Assembly: GCF_038024855.1 (NCBI RefSeq)
Contig: NZ_CP139088.1
Coordinates: 239,953 to 303,952, forward strand
Direction of reading: 5' to 3'
Origin: Methylocella tundrae
GTDB lineage: Bacteria; Pseudomonadota; Alphaproteobacteria; Rhizobiales; Beijerinckiaceae
DNA length: 64,000 nt
Within the stretch, counting starts at the first letter, position 1, and each line of letters opens with the position of its first letter. The translations under genes were made by a program, and so were the position numbers. Below are positions 55,941 through 64,000 of the stretch, one piece after another. The notes beneath the pieces were generated by a model. That model saw nothing but the letters and a program-made list of their open reading frames with translations. It had not been told where the DNA came from and did no database searches.

Positions 55941-57131
55941 ATGAACGTCGCCGCAAAAGACCCGGTGAATCGCGCGGCGCCGGCCCTTCTGACGCAGGGC
56001 TTCCGGCCATTCTTTCTGGCGGCCGGCCTCTGGTCGGCGGGAGCGCTCGCGCTCTGGATCGTCATGCTTGTCACGGGATCTGCGCCGCCGAGCCGCTTCG
56101 ATCCGCTCAACTGGCACATTCATGAAATGCTCTTCGGCTTCGTGATGGCGGCCATCGCAGGCTTCCTGCTCACCGCCATCCCGAACTGGACCCGACGGCT
56201 TCCCGTCAGTGGCGCGCCGCTGGCGCTGCTGGCCGCGCTGTGGCTGCTCGGCCGCATCGCCTGTCTGGTTTCATCGCTCGTTCCGGCGTGGCTCGCCATC
56301 GCCGCGGATCTGTCCTTCCCGGCGCTTCTGGTTGGGGTCGCCGCTCGCGAGATCGTCGCCGGCCATAACTGGCGCAATCTGCCGATGGTCGCGCCGGTGA
56401 CCGTTCTCGGCGTCGCCAATCTCTTGATGCACCTTGAGGCTGCCGGCGTCGCCGTCCCAACAGGGCTCGGATGGCGTCTCGGGCTTGCCGCCGTGATCGT
56501 GCTGGTTTCAGTGGTGGCCGGCCGGATCGTGCCGAGCTTTACCCGCAACTGGCTGGCCAAGCGCCCGGGCGCCAATCTCCCCGCCGTCTCCAAGAGCATC
56601 GACCGGGCCTCCCTCGGCGTCCTGCATGCGGGCCTGTTCGGCTGGGCGTTCTTTCCGACTTTCGGCGCGATTGGCCTTGTGCTTCTGCTCGGCGCGGCGC
56701 TCAATTTCTGGCGTCTGCTGCGCTGGCGCGGCGGCGCGACGGCTGCGGAGCCGCTGCTCATCATTCTCCATATCGGCTATGCGTGGCTGGTTCTCGGCGC
56801 CGCCTTGCTGGGTCTTTCCATGCTCGATGCCGATCTGCCGCAAAGCGCCGCCATTCACGCCCTCACGGCGGGGGCGATCGGCACAATGATTCTGGCGGTG
56901 ATGACGCGTGCCACGCGCGGCCACACCGGACGCGATCTGGCGGCGGATAGCGCCACACGCCTGATATATATCCTTGTCAGCCTCGCCGCGATCACACGCG
57001 TCGCCGCCGCCCTCCACGCGGGCTGGACCATGCCGCTTCTCATCATCTCGGCATGCTTCTGGATCGCCGCCTTCGGAGGGTTCGTTCTGAGCTACGGGCC
57101 TATGCTCATCGGCGCGCGCGACGCGCGGTAA
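55941..57131 (+). CDS. nnrS: NnrS-family heme/copper membrane protein
   Basis: The 396-aa, about twelve-helix protein begins with the NnrS pattern LLTQGFRPFFLAAGLWSAGALALW and WHIHEMLFGFVMAAIAGFLLTAIPNWT, followed by AGRIVPSFTRNWL and later HALTAGAIGTMILAVMTRATRGHTGR. NnrS is a heme- and copper-containing protein tied to NO metabolism and protection. It follows the regulator by 58 bp and is likely co-transcribed with it. Confidence 0.92.
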   Translation: MNVAAKDPVNRAAPALLTQGFRPFFLAAGLWSAGALALWIVMLVTGSAPPSRFDPLNWHIHEMLFGFVMAAIAGFLLTAIPNWTRRLPVSGAPLALLAALWLLGRIACLVSSLVPAWLAIAADLSFPALLVGVAAREIVAGHNWRNLPMVAPVTVLGVANLLMHLEAAGVAVPTGLGWRLGLAAVIVLVSVVAGRIVPSFTRNWLAKRPGANLPAVSKSIDRASLGVLHAGLFGWAFFPTFGAIGLVLLLGAALNFWRLLRWRGGATAAEPLLIILHIGYAWLVLGAALLGLSMLDADLPQSAAIHALTAGAIGTMILAVMTRATRGHTGRDLAADSATRLIYILVSLAAITRVAAALHAGWTMPLLIISACFWIAAFGGFVLSYGPMLIGARDAR

Positions 57132-57385
57132 CGACGGAGCGCTTGCTAACAGGGCATCAAACTGTCGAAGCGCCATCCTGCACAGAAACGGCGTAAACCG
57201 TATGTCGGATTGCGCAAATTTATCGAGCCTCAATGCTCTTCAGTATCTCGGCATATTGTTGCGCCGCTTGGGCGCCACTAGCGGGTAGTGTCTCAGATTG
57301 AAAATCGAGGCCATTGACTGACGCTCGCGCCGCCCCGATCTCCCGTGCTATGCTTAGCGCAAAGCAACATGGGACGCGATCGATA

Positions 57386-57622
57386 ATGCAGCCAGAATCA
57401 ACGCTGACCTGTCCAAAGTGCGGGTATCAGACAGTCGAAACAATGCCAAACGACTCCTGCCAGTTCTTTTATGAGTGCAAGGGATGCGGCGCATTGCTGA
57501 ACCCGTTGGCGGGCGATTGCTGCGTTTTTTGCTCTTATGGAACTGTCCCATGTCCGCCGATGCAGGCTAACCGCGACGACAATTCAGGGGTCACGGCGGA
57601 ATCTGTTCCAAAACGCAGCTAA
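57386..57622 (+). CDS. GDCCVxC-domain protein
   Basis: The 78-aa cysteine-rich protein has TLTCPKCGYQTVETMPNDSC, FFYECKGCGALLNPLAGDCCVFCSYG. The G-D-C-C-V-F-C block defines this small family, some members of which have selenocysteine; here the positions are ordinary Cys codons. It probably binds metal or acts as a thiol protein; members occur near mercury, heme and nitrogen-oxide genes. The start at 57386 (MQPESTLTC) is chosen as the first Met before the conserved part. Next to nnrS on the same strand. Confidence 0.75.
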   Translation: MQPESTLTCPKCGYQTVETMPNDSCQFFYECKGCGALLNPLAGDCCVFCSYGTVPCPPMQANRDDNSGVTAESVPKRS

Positions 57623-57624
57623 GT

Positions 57625-58069
57625 GGTTGTGGTGCAAACTGTCGGAATCAACGAAACGAAACGTCAGGGGATGAGTCGGCTCAGGCAGCGAGGACTGCAT
57701 TCAAGATTGCGGGCGCGCCCTGTTGTCTTTGTTGCGAAGTGCGCCGAGTGTGAACTGGCCCTTTTTGATCCGACGCATGAGTTCAATACCGGAGATCGTG
57801 ATTGAGGCGCTCCGAAAGCGCTTCAATCCAAGCATTGGACCCAATCGAGTTTTGATCGAGCGGTGATCCCGCTCGATCAGGTTGTTCAGGTATTTCGAGG
57901 ACCTTATTTTGGTCCGCTTGCCGCGCTGATGTTCGCCGAGAAACTCCCGCACCGCCCGATGCGAGGCCTGGCAGCAATCAAGCGTGATGGCGCGCGGCAG
58001 TCGGCCCTGGCTCTTGAATGCCCGACGGAAAAATGCTTTGGCGGCGGCAACATCCCGCTTGGCGCGGAG
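57625..58069 (-). pseudogene. Truncated IS6-family element (related to copies A/B)
   Basis: The left end GGTTGTGGTGCAAAC and the transposase C-terminus LLRAKRDVAAAKAFFRRAFKS, AITLDCCQASHRAVREFLGE, NNLIERDHRSIKTRLGPML are present; everything N-terminal of LLRAKRDV is missing. The break at 58069 is close to the ISL3 element. Confidence 0.85.
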
Positions 58070-58123
58070 CAGTTTGCGCGCGAATTTACAGCTGTCACCT
58101 CCCCCTGGCTGATTGGTCGGGGG

Positions 58124-59822
58124 TGTTGATTTCCACTGAGAACTGGCTCTGACGCATTTTTGCTGAAGGCGATCAGCTACCCCGCGCCGATCAGTCGCGC
58201 CTGAAGCAGATCGATTTTGGCGCGCCCGTACATCTGGCGTTTGATGAGTTTCAGACGAGTGATCTGCCCCTCCGTCTGTCCATTGGACCAGGGCGAGATG
58301 ATCGCATTTCGGACGGCGGCCAGATCTTTCTCGACACCATTGGCGAAAGATCCGACAAGGGTTCCCTTCCCAGCTTCGAGCCACGCGTCCAGCTTGGCGG
58401 CCGCCTTTGATCGGATCATGGATTGGAACTCCATGATGGCCTCGCGAGCAACAACCAGATCCTGGACATTTCCTTCAATGGCCGCCACCAGAATGGCTTC
58501 AGACTTTGTCAGGTCGTCACGTGCCGACGTCATTAGACGGGCGATGATCCGAGCTGACGGCGTTCGCGCCAGCGCGTTTTGACCTGCCTTTTCCGCAAGG
58601 CGTCTGCGTTGCGCCCATTGTGACACCACGCCGCTTCGCCCGGAAAAGCCCGCCACACGCATTTCGCGCCAAAGCGCCAGCGCATTGCGCTCCCCTTTCT
58701 CCCAGCGCTCATTCAGCCAGGGCGACCAGCTATCCAGCGAACTGGGCTTTGTCCGGAAGACATCCGTCCGCTGGCCGCGCAGGACGTCGCGAACAAGCTT
58801 GCGGCTGTGTCCCGTCTCCCTCACGATTTGCCTGATTGGGGCGCCTTGCTTCGACATTTTCAGAATGGCCTCATTTGTCTCCTGCCGACGCAGATATCCC
58901 TGGTACTGGAGGCGCTCAGCACAGGTGAGAAGCTTGGGATCTATGACGCTGCTGCCGATGGCCTTTCTGATCTGCCGCATGGATTTGCCAACCGCATCGA
59001 GAAAGGCCCGGCTCGAGTTCTCCAGGAGATGCCAACGATCCGCGACTTGTTCAGCGTGCGGCAGGGCTTTGGCGATGGCCTCGCCGTAACCGCCGCCCCG
59101 GTCCCGGGCGACCGTAAGTATTGAAGGCCGCTCAGCCAGCCACGCCCGAGAGGTGTCCAGCGCCCGATCTGGCAACAAGATCACGGGGCGACGGCGCTCA
59201 AGATCGCAGACGATCGTTCCATAGGTCTGTCCTCGACGAAACGCGAAGTCGTCAATGCCGATGACCGTAAGCTCGGCGCCATCGGTCTGGGTGCTGCGGC
59301 GACGCACGACACGCAGAAGCGTGTCGTTGCTGACGGGCATCATCAAGCGAAGGGCGAAAGCCGCCGCAGGTCTGCCACCCAAGGCCAGACCGAGATGATG
59401 GACGATAGTCTCAAGCCTTCCGGTGCGCCGGCCGTATGGGGAAAGGACGCCAGTCTCAAATCGTTCGCAAAAGATGCGCCGACCGCACAAAACCGCGTCG
59501 CACCAGAACCGTCGCGCAATAACCATCAGTTCGACTTGGCGGCCGCCAAGGGGAAGGTCGGCGGGGCGGCGCAAATACCGACTCTGAATCCGGCCGCTTC
59601 TTCGACCGCAATCTGGACAATGACCAAACGGCCGAAGGGACCGCAACCGGATCTGGACCCGGGCGCCTTCCACCGTGACACCATCAACTGCAAAGCCATC
59701 TGGCGCCAGGCTGGCGCGTTGAAATTGCTGACCCATTCACAGCTCCTCCGACGAATCAGCAAGAGCGTCCCGGCGAACCGCAGCAAATATGAGTCAGAGC
59801 CAATTCTCGGCGGAAATCGACA
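58124..59822. mobile_element. ISL3-family insertion sequence
   Basis: About 1.7 kb with ~40-bp imperfect terminal inverted repeats: TGTTGATTTCCACTGAGAAC at 58124 and TGTCGATTTCCGCCGAGAAT inverted at 59822, both continuing TGGCTCTGAC. No matching 8-bp target repeat was seen at the flanks. Confidence 0.88.
58177..59736 (-). CDS. ISL3-family transposase
   Basis: The 519-aa transposase has the N-terminal zinc-finger region (GHCPDCGRRSGRIQSRYLR, CDAVLCGRRIFCERF), the DDE core with VIGIDDFAFRRGQTYGTI, VARDRGGGYGEAIAKALPHAEQVADRWHLLEN and late Glu in NGQTEGQITRLKLIKRQMYGRA. GGAGGAGCTGTGA precedes the ATG. It appears complete and probably active. Confidence 0.93.
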   Translation of the reverse strand: MGQQFQRASLAPDGFAVDGVTVEGARVQIRLRSLRPFGHCPDCGRRSGRIQSRYLRRPADLPLGGRQVELMVIARRFWCDAVLCGRRIFCERFETGVLSPYGRRTGRLETIVHHLGLALGGRPAAAFALRLMMPVSNDTLLRVVRRRSTQTDGAELTVIGIDDFAFRRGQTYGTIVCDLERRRPVILLPDRALDTSRAWLAERPSILTVARDRGGGYGEAIAKALPHAEQVADRWHLLENSSRAFLDAVGKSMRQIRKAIGSSVIDPKLLTCAERLQYQGYLRRQETNEAILKMSKQGAPIRQIVRETGHSRKLVRDVLRGQRTDVFRTKPSSLDSWSPWLNERWEKGERNALALWREMRVAGFSGRSGVVSQWAQRRRLAEKAGQNALARTPSARIIARLMTSARDDLTKSEAILVAAIEGNVQDLVVAREAIMEFQSMIRSKAAAKLDAWLEAGKGTLVGSFANGVEKDLAAVRNAIISPWSNGQTEGQITRLKLIKRQMYGRAKIDLLQARLIGAG

Positions 59823-59951
59823 ATTTGCTCGTTGCGCGGGTTTGCGGCCGTCGGCTGGATATGCGCACATGACCTATGTACCAAAACAGGAAGACGATCG
59901 CCATCATATTGGCAGGCGGGCTACGGGCGGCGAGAAGGGAAATCTTTCATC

Positions 59952-60474
59952 TCATTTGCCGATCGTCGCGGCGATCATTTTGAAGATCCGAGGCTCGGCG
60001 CATTGAGACACGTTGAAGCCCAGGAAATTGCACGCAGACTGAGAACGGCCGAACACATTGCCCGGCGCAACGACGATGTCGCTGGCAAGCGCGCGGCGCG
60101 CAATGTCGGCGGGGTCGAGACCTTCAGCGAGGCGGCCCCACAGGAATATGCCGGCCCGAGGCTCGATCCATGGCGCGATCCCGATGGATTTCAGCCGCGC
60201 GCTTGTCTTGCCCGTCGCATGCGGCAGGCGTTCGCGCAGTCCGTCGATAAGCTTTCGATAATCGACGTCCTTCAGAACGGAGAAAAGGAGGTAGGCGGAA
60301 AAATGGCCGCCGACGAATGACGTGGACGACGCGATCCAGGCCATCGACAGCCGCAAGGCGCGGCGCGGGAACTCAGCGAAGACGTTGTCCTCGATGATTG
60401 TATGATCCGTCTGTTCCGCGAGCTTCAAAAGCCCGTGGGCGCTGGACGCAGCGCTATGTGCGCGCGGGCCAGCC
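59952..60474 (-). pseudogene. C-terminal remnant of a MocR-type PLP aminotransferase regulator
   Basis: SAHGLLKLAEQTDHTIIEDNVF, then after a missing block GGHFSAYLLFSVLKDVDYRKL, HATGKTSARLKSIGIAPWIEP, GIFLWGRLAEGLDPADIARRA and GNVFGRSQSACNFLGFNVSQC. These are the C-terminal blocks of GntR/MocR aminotransferase-like regulators. The DNA-binding domain and the PLP-lysine segment (SFSKT-type, expected just after EDNVFAEFP) are absent. Confidence 0.75.
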
Positions 60475-61635
60475 TCACCCGACGGCCCATGCGCGGTAGC
60501 GTTTGCGGCCGGTGATTTCGCGCAGCCCTGGGCCGATCTCGGCGACGAGGCCCTGGGCGGCCTGTTGGCTGACGCCGAGCTCTCTGGCGATGAGTGGCAC
60601 GGTAGCGACCGGCCTGCTGATAAGAAGCTCGGCGAGGCGCGGCATGTTTGAGGACGCCCTGCGGCCCTTGCATTTTCGCTCGAGAAGCTGGCGCGCCAGC
60701 ATCAGGCGGTCGTGCTGGGCGAGGCCCTCGCGGGCGGCGGCCTCGACGATGGCGAGGCCCTGATGGAGGCGGGCCGTCATGGTTTTGGCCGATCCCGGCT
60801 TTGGCCTAAGCGCGCGAAAGCCGAGATGGAGGCATAAGAGATGGGCTTTCGCGCGGCCGCGCCGGCGCAGATGCAGAGCGGCGAGGAGCGGCGCGAGCCA
60901 ACCCTGGCGCTGGATCGGCTCAAGCTCGCGCCAGGAGTGCGCCAAGGTGAGCGCGCCGAGAAGCGGCGGCAAGTCGTCGATGTCCGCAACGCCGTGACGC
61001 CAGGCCGCGAGGCGCCCGGCCTCGTCCCATTCTTCATCATAGACGAAGGCGTCTTTTGACGGCGCGAGCGGCGTTGCGCCGGCGCACTCCAGCGCGCCCA
61101 CCGCCGCCTTTGTCGCGGCGGTGAGTCCGGCGAGCGCGGCGGCAAGATCCGCGTCTTGTCGATCGTCGCGATCGTCCGCCGTCACCCTGTCGCTCTCGTC
61201 GTCTTCAGGCATTTCAGCCGATGGCGCCGGCGCGGCGCGGCCGGCGAGGCGGAGCAGCGTCGTGGGCGACAGCGGCGTCCTGGGATCGAGCGCGAAGGCT
61301 TTTCGGCGGAGGTTCAGATAGGCGCAGGCGCGGGTCAGCGCATGGCTGGGGCTGCGCGCGTCCATGCCGGCGTCATTGAGGACGAGGTCTTCGAGATGGA
61401 CGAGTTCGCCCTCGGCCCAAAGGGCGGCGCAGCTCTCGGTGAAATCGGCGCGGGCCATCCAGCCGTCACGCACAGGGCTCGCGCGCAAGCGTTCGTCGAG
61501 GCGGGCGAGCGCGTCGTCGGCGGCCGACAGCGGAACGAGGAGGCTGGCGAGATCGGCGGCGGCGACGGCCGCGTGGGAAGTCCGGCCCGGCGCGGCCTGG
61601 GCGGATTTTGCGGGGCTTTGCGGAAAGGCGTAAAA
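60475..61635 (-). CDS. DUF1612/HTH_13 protein (RHE_PE00001-like)
   Basis: The 386-aa protein is the plasmid-type family common in rhizobia: SPAKSAQAAPGRTSHAAVAAADLASLL, DARSPSHALTRACAYLNLRRKAF, DEEWDEAGRLAAWRHGVADID, and a C-terminal helix-turn-helix SRPVATVPLIARELGVSQQAAQGLVAEIG. The function is unknown; it regularly stands opposite a serine recombinase, as here. The start MFYAFPQSPAKS is chosen from the conserved family start; an ATG eleven codons upstream is possible. Intact. Confidence 0.8.
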   Translation of the reverse strand, partial: FYAFPQSPAKSAQAAPGRTSHAAVAAADLASLLVPLSAADDALARLDERLRASPVRDGWMARADFTESCAALWAEGELVHLEDLVLNDAGMDARSPSHALTRACAYLNLRRKAFALDPRTPLSPTTLLRLAGRAAPAPSAEMPEDDESDRVTADDRDDRQDADLAAALAGLTAATKAAVGALECAGATPLAPSKDAFVYDEEWDEAGRLAAWRHGVADIDDLPPLLGALTLAHSWRELEPIQRQGWLAPLLAALHLRRRGRAKAHLLCLHLGFRALRPKPGSAKTMTARLHQGLAIVEAAAREGLAQHDRLMLARQLLERKCKGRRASSNMPRLAELLISRPVATVPLIARELGVSQQAAQGLVAEIGPGLREITGRKRYRAWAVG

Positions 61636-61955
61636 CATGAGAAGAATCAACATCGAGAACAAGCACAATCAAGTTAACATGGCAGTAGCCTGTTTCATAG
61701 AGGGTCCAGCGAAGCGCGTTCCAGCTGTAAGCACGCCTTCCGGGCCGCGCGCCCTCCCCTGCCCTGCTCTGGCGGATGAAAAAGACGCTCTTTTGCCTCT
61801 GGCGAGCGGCGCGAAGGCGCGCGTTTGGCCAGTTAGCAACGCCGATAAACGGTCATTTACTGATAACCTATGAATTTGTACAAACGGTCTGGGCAGCCGC
61901 GCGAAGCGCTGATTCGGCCGGCAATGTCCCGCATTGGGGTCTAAAGGACTGTAAT
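61636..61955. other. Intergenic region between DUF1612 gene and serine recombinase
   Basis: Divergent promoter region of 320 bp and the likely place for a recombination site. It contains the 10-bp palindrome TTTGTACAAA at 61875-61884; no full res site could be recognised. Confidence 0.4.
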
Positions 61956-62894
61956 ATGCGCCGGTCGGCGACACGAAACGCCTCCCCTGCCCCGCGCGGC
62001 CGCCTCATCGGCTACGCACGTGTCTCGACCGAGGATCAGGCGACCGACGCGCAGACCGACGAACTCAACCTCGCCGGCTGCGACGCGATCTATCGCGAGA
62101 CCGGCTCCGGCGCCTCACGGACGCGGCCTGAGCTTGCCCGGCTCATGCGGGATATAAGGGCCGGCGACGTGCTCGTCGTGGTCCGCCTCGACCGCCTTGC
62201 GCGCTCGGTGAGCCACCTCCTTGACACCATCGAGCGACTGGAAGACCGCGGCGCGCATTTCCGCTCGCTGCGTGATCCGATCGACACTTCGACGCCGCAG
62301 GGCATGTTTTCGCTGCAGGTGCTGGGCGCCGTGGCGCAGCTCGAGCGGGCGCTGATTTCGGAGAGAACCAAGGCCGGGATCAAGGCCGCGCAGGCGCGGG
62401 GCAGGCGCTCTGGCAATCCGGGCCTGCGCGAGCGTCGCCCCGAGGCTTTGCGGAAAGTGTCCGACGCTCGCGCAAAAACCTATGTCGACGCCCTGCTCGC
62501 GTCCGTCGACGTCTGGCTGCCGACGGTGCGCCGGATGCGTCCCGATCACCCTTGGGAGGACGTCGTGCGCGTGCTCAATCTGAAGCGCCCCGTGCGACCC
62601 TGGACGGTCGAGCGCCTGCGCCGCGCGGTGCGGCGTCTCGTCCGGGAGCATCTGGCCGAGCCGCGCCTCATCGAGCGCGCGCGGCGCAAGCCCGCGGAAG
62701 ACCGCCTGACGACGCTGGTTTCAGGCATCGCCATGGGCGATCCAGACATGAGCCTGCGCGAGATCGCCGCCCAGCTCGAAGCGATGCGCGAGCGCACCCC
62801 GCGCGGCGGCGCCCACTGGTCGCCCTCCTCCGTCAAAAACCTTCTCGATCGCGCGAAGAAACTCGGATTGGCGACAGTGATGAGGCCGTCTTGA
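61956..62894 (+). CDS. Serine recombinase (resolvase/invertase family)
   Basis: The 312-aa protein has the catalytic domain RLIGYARVSTEDQATDAQTDEL (Ser nucleophile), YRETGSGASRTRPEL, VLVVVRLDRLARSVSHLL and QGMFSLQVLGAVAQLERALISERTKAG. The C-terminal ~170 residues are longer than in a Tn3 resolvase and contain helical DNA-binding segments (MSLREIAAQLEAMRERTP, WSPSSVKNLLDRAKKLG). It probably resolves plasmid multimers or inverts a segment. The start at MRRSATRNASPAPRG is the nearest ATG to the domain. Confidence 0.88.
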   Translation: MRRSATRNASPAPRGRLIGYARVSTEDQATDAQTDELNLAGCDAIYRETGSGASRTRPELARLMRDIRAGDVLVVVRLDRLARSVSHLLDTIERLEDRGAHFRSLRDPIDTSTPQGMFSLQVLGAVAQLERALISERTKAGIKAAQARGRRSGNPGLRERRPEALRKVSDARAKTYVDALLASVDVWLPTVRRMRPDHPWEDVVRVLNLKRPVRPWTVERLRRAVRRLVREHLAEPRLIERARRKPAEDRLTTLVSGIAMGDPDMSLREIAAQLEAMRERTPRGGAHWSPSSVKNLLDRAKKLGLATVMRPS

Positions 62895-62974
62895 GCCTGG
62901 CGTACCGCGGGTGGCGGCCGACAGCTTTCCTCTCACTGGATTTGCGAACCACTATCCTATGCGGCCCAAATGAG

Positions 62975-63231
62975 CTGCTGCGGGAGCCAATTCTCGAGCG
63001 TAAGCATCGAAACTCGCGCATGTTTGCGTGACGACGGCGTCGAGCGCAGGCATGCGCGGCGATCAGCAGATCAGTGCCGTCGAGTTTCTTTCTTTGCGCC
63101 GATCGCCGAGTTCCGCTGCGACACTGATGGTGGCGTAGATGTTGTCCTCTCCGACCCAGGGAATTTGGCGCGCCCTGCCCCGGTGATTTTTGATGAGCCT
63201 GCGGTGACGCTGGTGTCGAGCAAGTAGCGCG
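62975..63231 (-). pseudogene. vapC: VapC-type PIN toxin remnant
   Basis: Three frames give VapC blocks in order: RYLLDTSVTAGSSKITGAGRA, then VGEDNIYATISVAAELG, then GTDLLIAAHA and ANMREF...ENWL. At least two frameshifts split them, and the expected overlapping start codon reads ACG instead of ATG (TGACGCGCTAC). PIN toxins are ribonucleases; this one is dead. Confidence 0.7.
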
Positions 63232-63370
63232 TCAGAAGACGTCTTTGGGTTTGGCGGGATCGTCCTCAATCTCCAGAATATCCGCGTCGATCGGCTCCAA
63301 GACCGCGAGTAGCGCCAATGTGCTCGCGCGCACGGTCGGCTCGATCATCAGGGAGTTCGAATTCGATGGA
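63232..63370 (-). pseudogene. vapB: VapB-type antitoxin remnant
   Basis: The 3' end reads LALLAVLEPIDADILEIEDDP then AKPKDVF and a TGA directly ahead of the vapC remnant. Upstream NGRNQAVRI and EFELP, the AbrB-type core, lie in another frame. It is a frameshifted partner of the vapC remnant. Confidence 0.6.
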
Positions 63371-63777
63371 AATGCGCACGGCCTGGTTGCGGCCGTTATA
63401 ATCTGATGTATCGCTGTTCTGACATCGAAATCCTTGAGCCTATGGCATAGACGCCTGCTCGTCCTTGCTGCGTTTCAAGCTCCTCCTGGCGCCGCCTTTA
63501 GCATATTCCTCGTAACTGCGGCGCTATCCTTCAGGGGATGTGAGACGGGTGGGCGCATCCGGGCGTCTGCCCGGGCGGATTCGCTAATGGCTCAAGTGGG
63601 GGCCCGTGTCGTGGGACGACCAAGGCGGCGGGCCTCCGATCCGGTCAGGCGCGGCCCCCAGGCGAAATTTCAACAGCGCAGATCTGGCAGGCTCGCGGCG
63701 CGCTCAATGATGTTGAAATACATCCTGTCATAATGCGCGGCGCTTAGGGATTGAGCGCTATTTGCCACGCATCAAGA
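63371..63777. other. Region without a recognisable gene
   Basis: About 400 bp. A 99-codon plus-strand frame (63434-63733) has no recognisable features and is not called. This is probably spacer between the vapBC remnant and the replication region. Confidence 0.4.
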
Positions 63778-63793
63778 GTTAGCCGCGGCTAAC
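63778..63793. promoter_or_regulatory. parS-type centromere palindrome 1
   Basis: GTTAGCCGCGGCTAAC is a perfect 16-bp palindrome fitting the repABC parS pattern GTT-N4-GC-N4-AAC bound by RepB. Confidence 0.75.
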
Positions 63794-63832
63794 AAACGGG
63801 GATGCGTAGCGATCGCCCAGCGATATATAATT

Positions 63833-63848
63833 GTTAGCCAAGGCTAAC
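63833..63848. promoter_or_regulatory. parS-type centromere palindrome 2
   Basis: GTTAGCCAAGGCTAAC has the same arms as palindrome 1, 55 bp away start to start, with AA replacing the central GC-type pair. Two close copies support a RepB-binding partition site. Confidence 0.7.
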
Positions 63849-64000
63849 AACAGCAGGCGTCTATCCTCAGCGTTAACTCTTCGTTAACTCAAAAGCGCTT
63901 GCAGCGCCTAGAGAATCGGTCCAGTTTTAAGAAATGCGGTAAACTTTCCAATATTGGTAAAACTCCGCAGATGCCGCTCCAGCCGAATTCGGATATCGAC
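63849..64000. other. Presumed upstream region of a repABC operon
   Basis: Contains the direct repeat CGTTAACTC at 63871-63879 and 63882-63890 (11-bp period). No coding start of RepA is visible before the window ends; its location just beyond is inferred from the parS sites. Confidence 0.4.

Noticed and set aside
57386..57622. Selenoprotein (Sec-TGA) in the GDCCVxC gene
   Set aside because: The key positions are TGC/TGT codons and the frame has no internal TGA.
63434..63733. 99-codon plus-strand frame before the parS sites
   Set aside because: No ribosome site, no recognisable motif, composition like spacer sequence.

Overview
The window looks like part of a repABC-type replicon (megaplasmid or chromid) from an alphaproteobacterium of the order Hyphomicrobiales, plausibly a methylotroph-related lineage such as Beijerinckiaceae or Methylocystaceae. 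The basis is high-GC coding, two 16-bp parS-type palindromes (GTT-N10-AAC) at the far right edge, a DUF1612 / serine-recombinase pair of the kind found on rhizobial plasmids, and a lone pqqC. The taxon is inference. The replicon is a patchwork of working modules separated by insertion sequences (IS) and gene remnants.

Layout. 1-10.2 kb: intact housekeeping-type genes (phosphoesterase with a Pho-box array, pqqC, alpha/beta hydrolase, kinase-like protein, prs and nadE, and an Mla-type lipid transporter with STAS-MlaE and MCE-auxiliary fusions). 10.2-13.2 kb: plasmid backbone debris (scpB remnant, Doc toxin/antitoxin pair, WGR-like protein, short leader ORF, broken DUF3991 gene). 13.2-39.2 kb: an aromatic-catabolism island bracketed by two directly repeated IS6-family elements with identical transposases. 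39.2-49.3 kb: an IS-riddled section with an MgtC-like protein, integrase and group II intron remnants, a damaged RNA-repair group (thpR split by IS5, truncated nrdJ and rtcB, intact archease), phoU, and a second decayed copy of the WGR/leader module cut by another IS6 element. 50.3-57.6 kb: a complete NO-reductase group (norCBQD, a Crp/Fnr regulator, nnrS, a GDCCVxC protein). 57.6-64 kb: IS6 remnant, ISL3 element, MocR remnant, DUF1612 protein, serine recombinase, vapBC remnant and parS sites.

How the island works. Methoxylated or substituted aromatics would be taken up through a MetA/SphA-type outer-membrane protein and an AAHS-type MFS symporter. They would be O-demethylated by a Rieske oxygenase with a VanB-type reductase and/or a CYP199-like P450; a 4,5-dihydroxyphthalate decarboxylase-like protein is also present. 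A tetrahydrofolate route (LigM-type demethylase, MetF, PurU under a GntR regulator) is present but damaged. All routes point to protocatechuate, which the unbroken pcaDCHGIJFB operon, divergent from pcaQ, would take through beta-ketoadipate to succinyl-CoA and acetyl-CoA. The nor group is a self-contained NO detoxification/denitrification unit with a perfect FNR-type dyad between the divergent norC and regulator genes.
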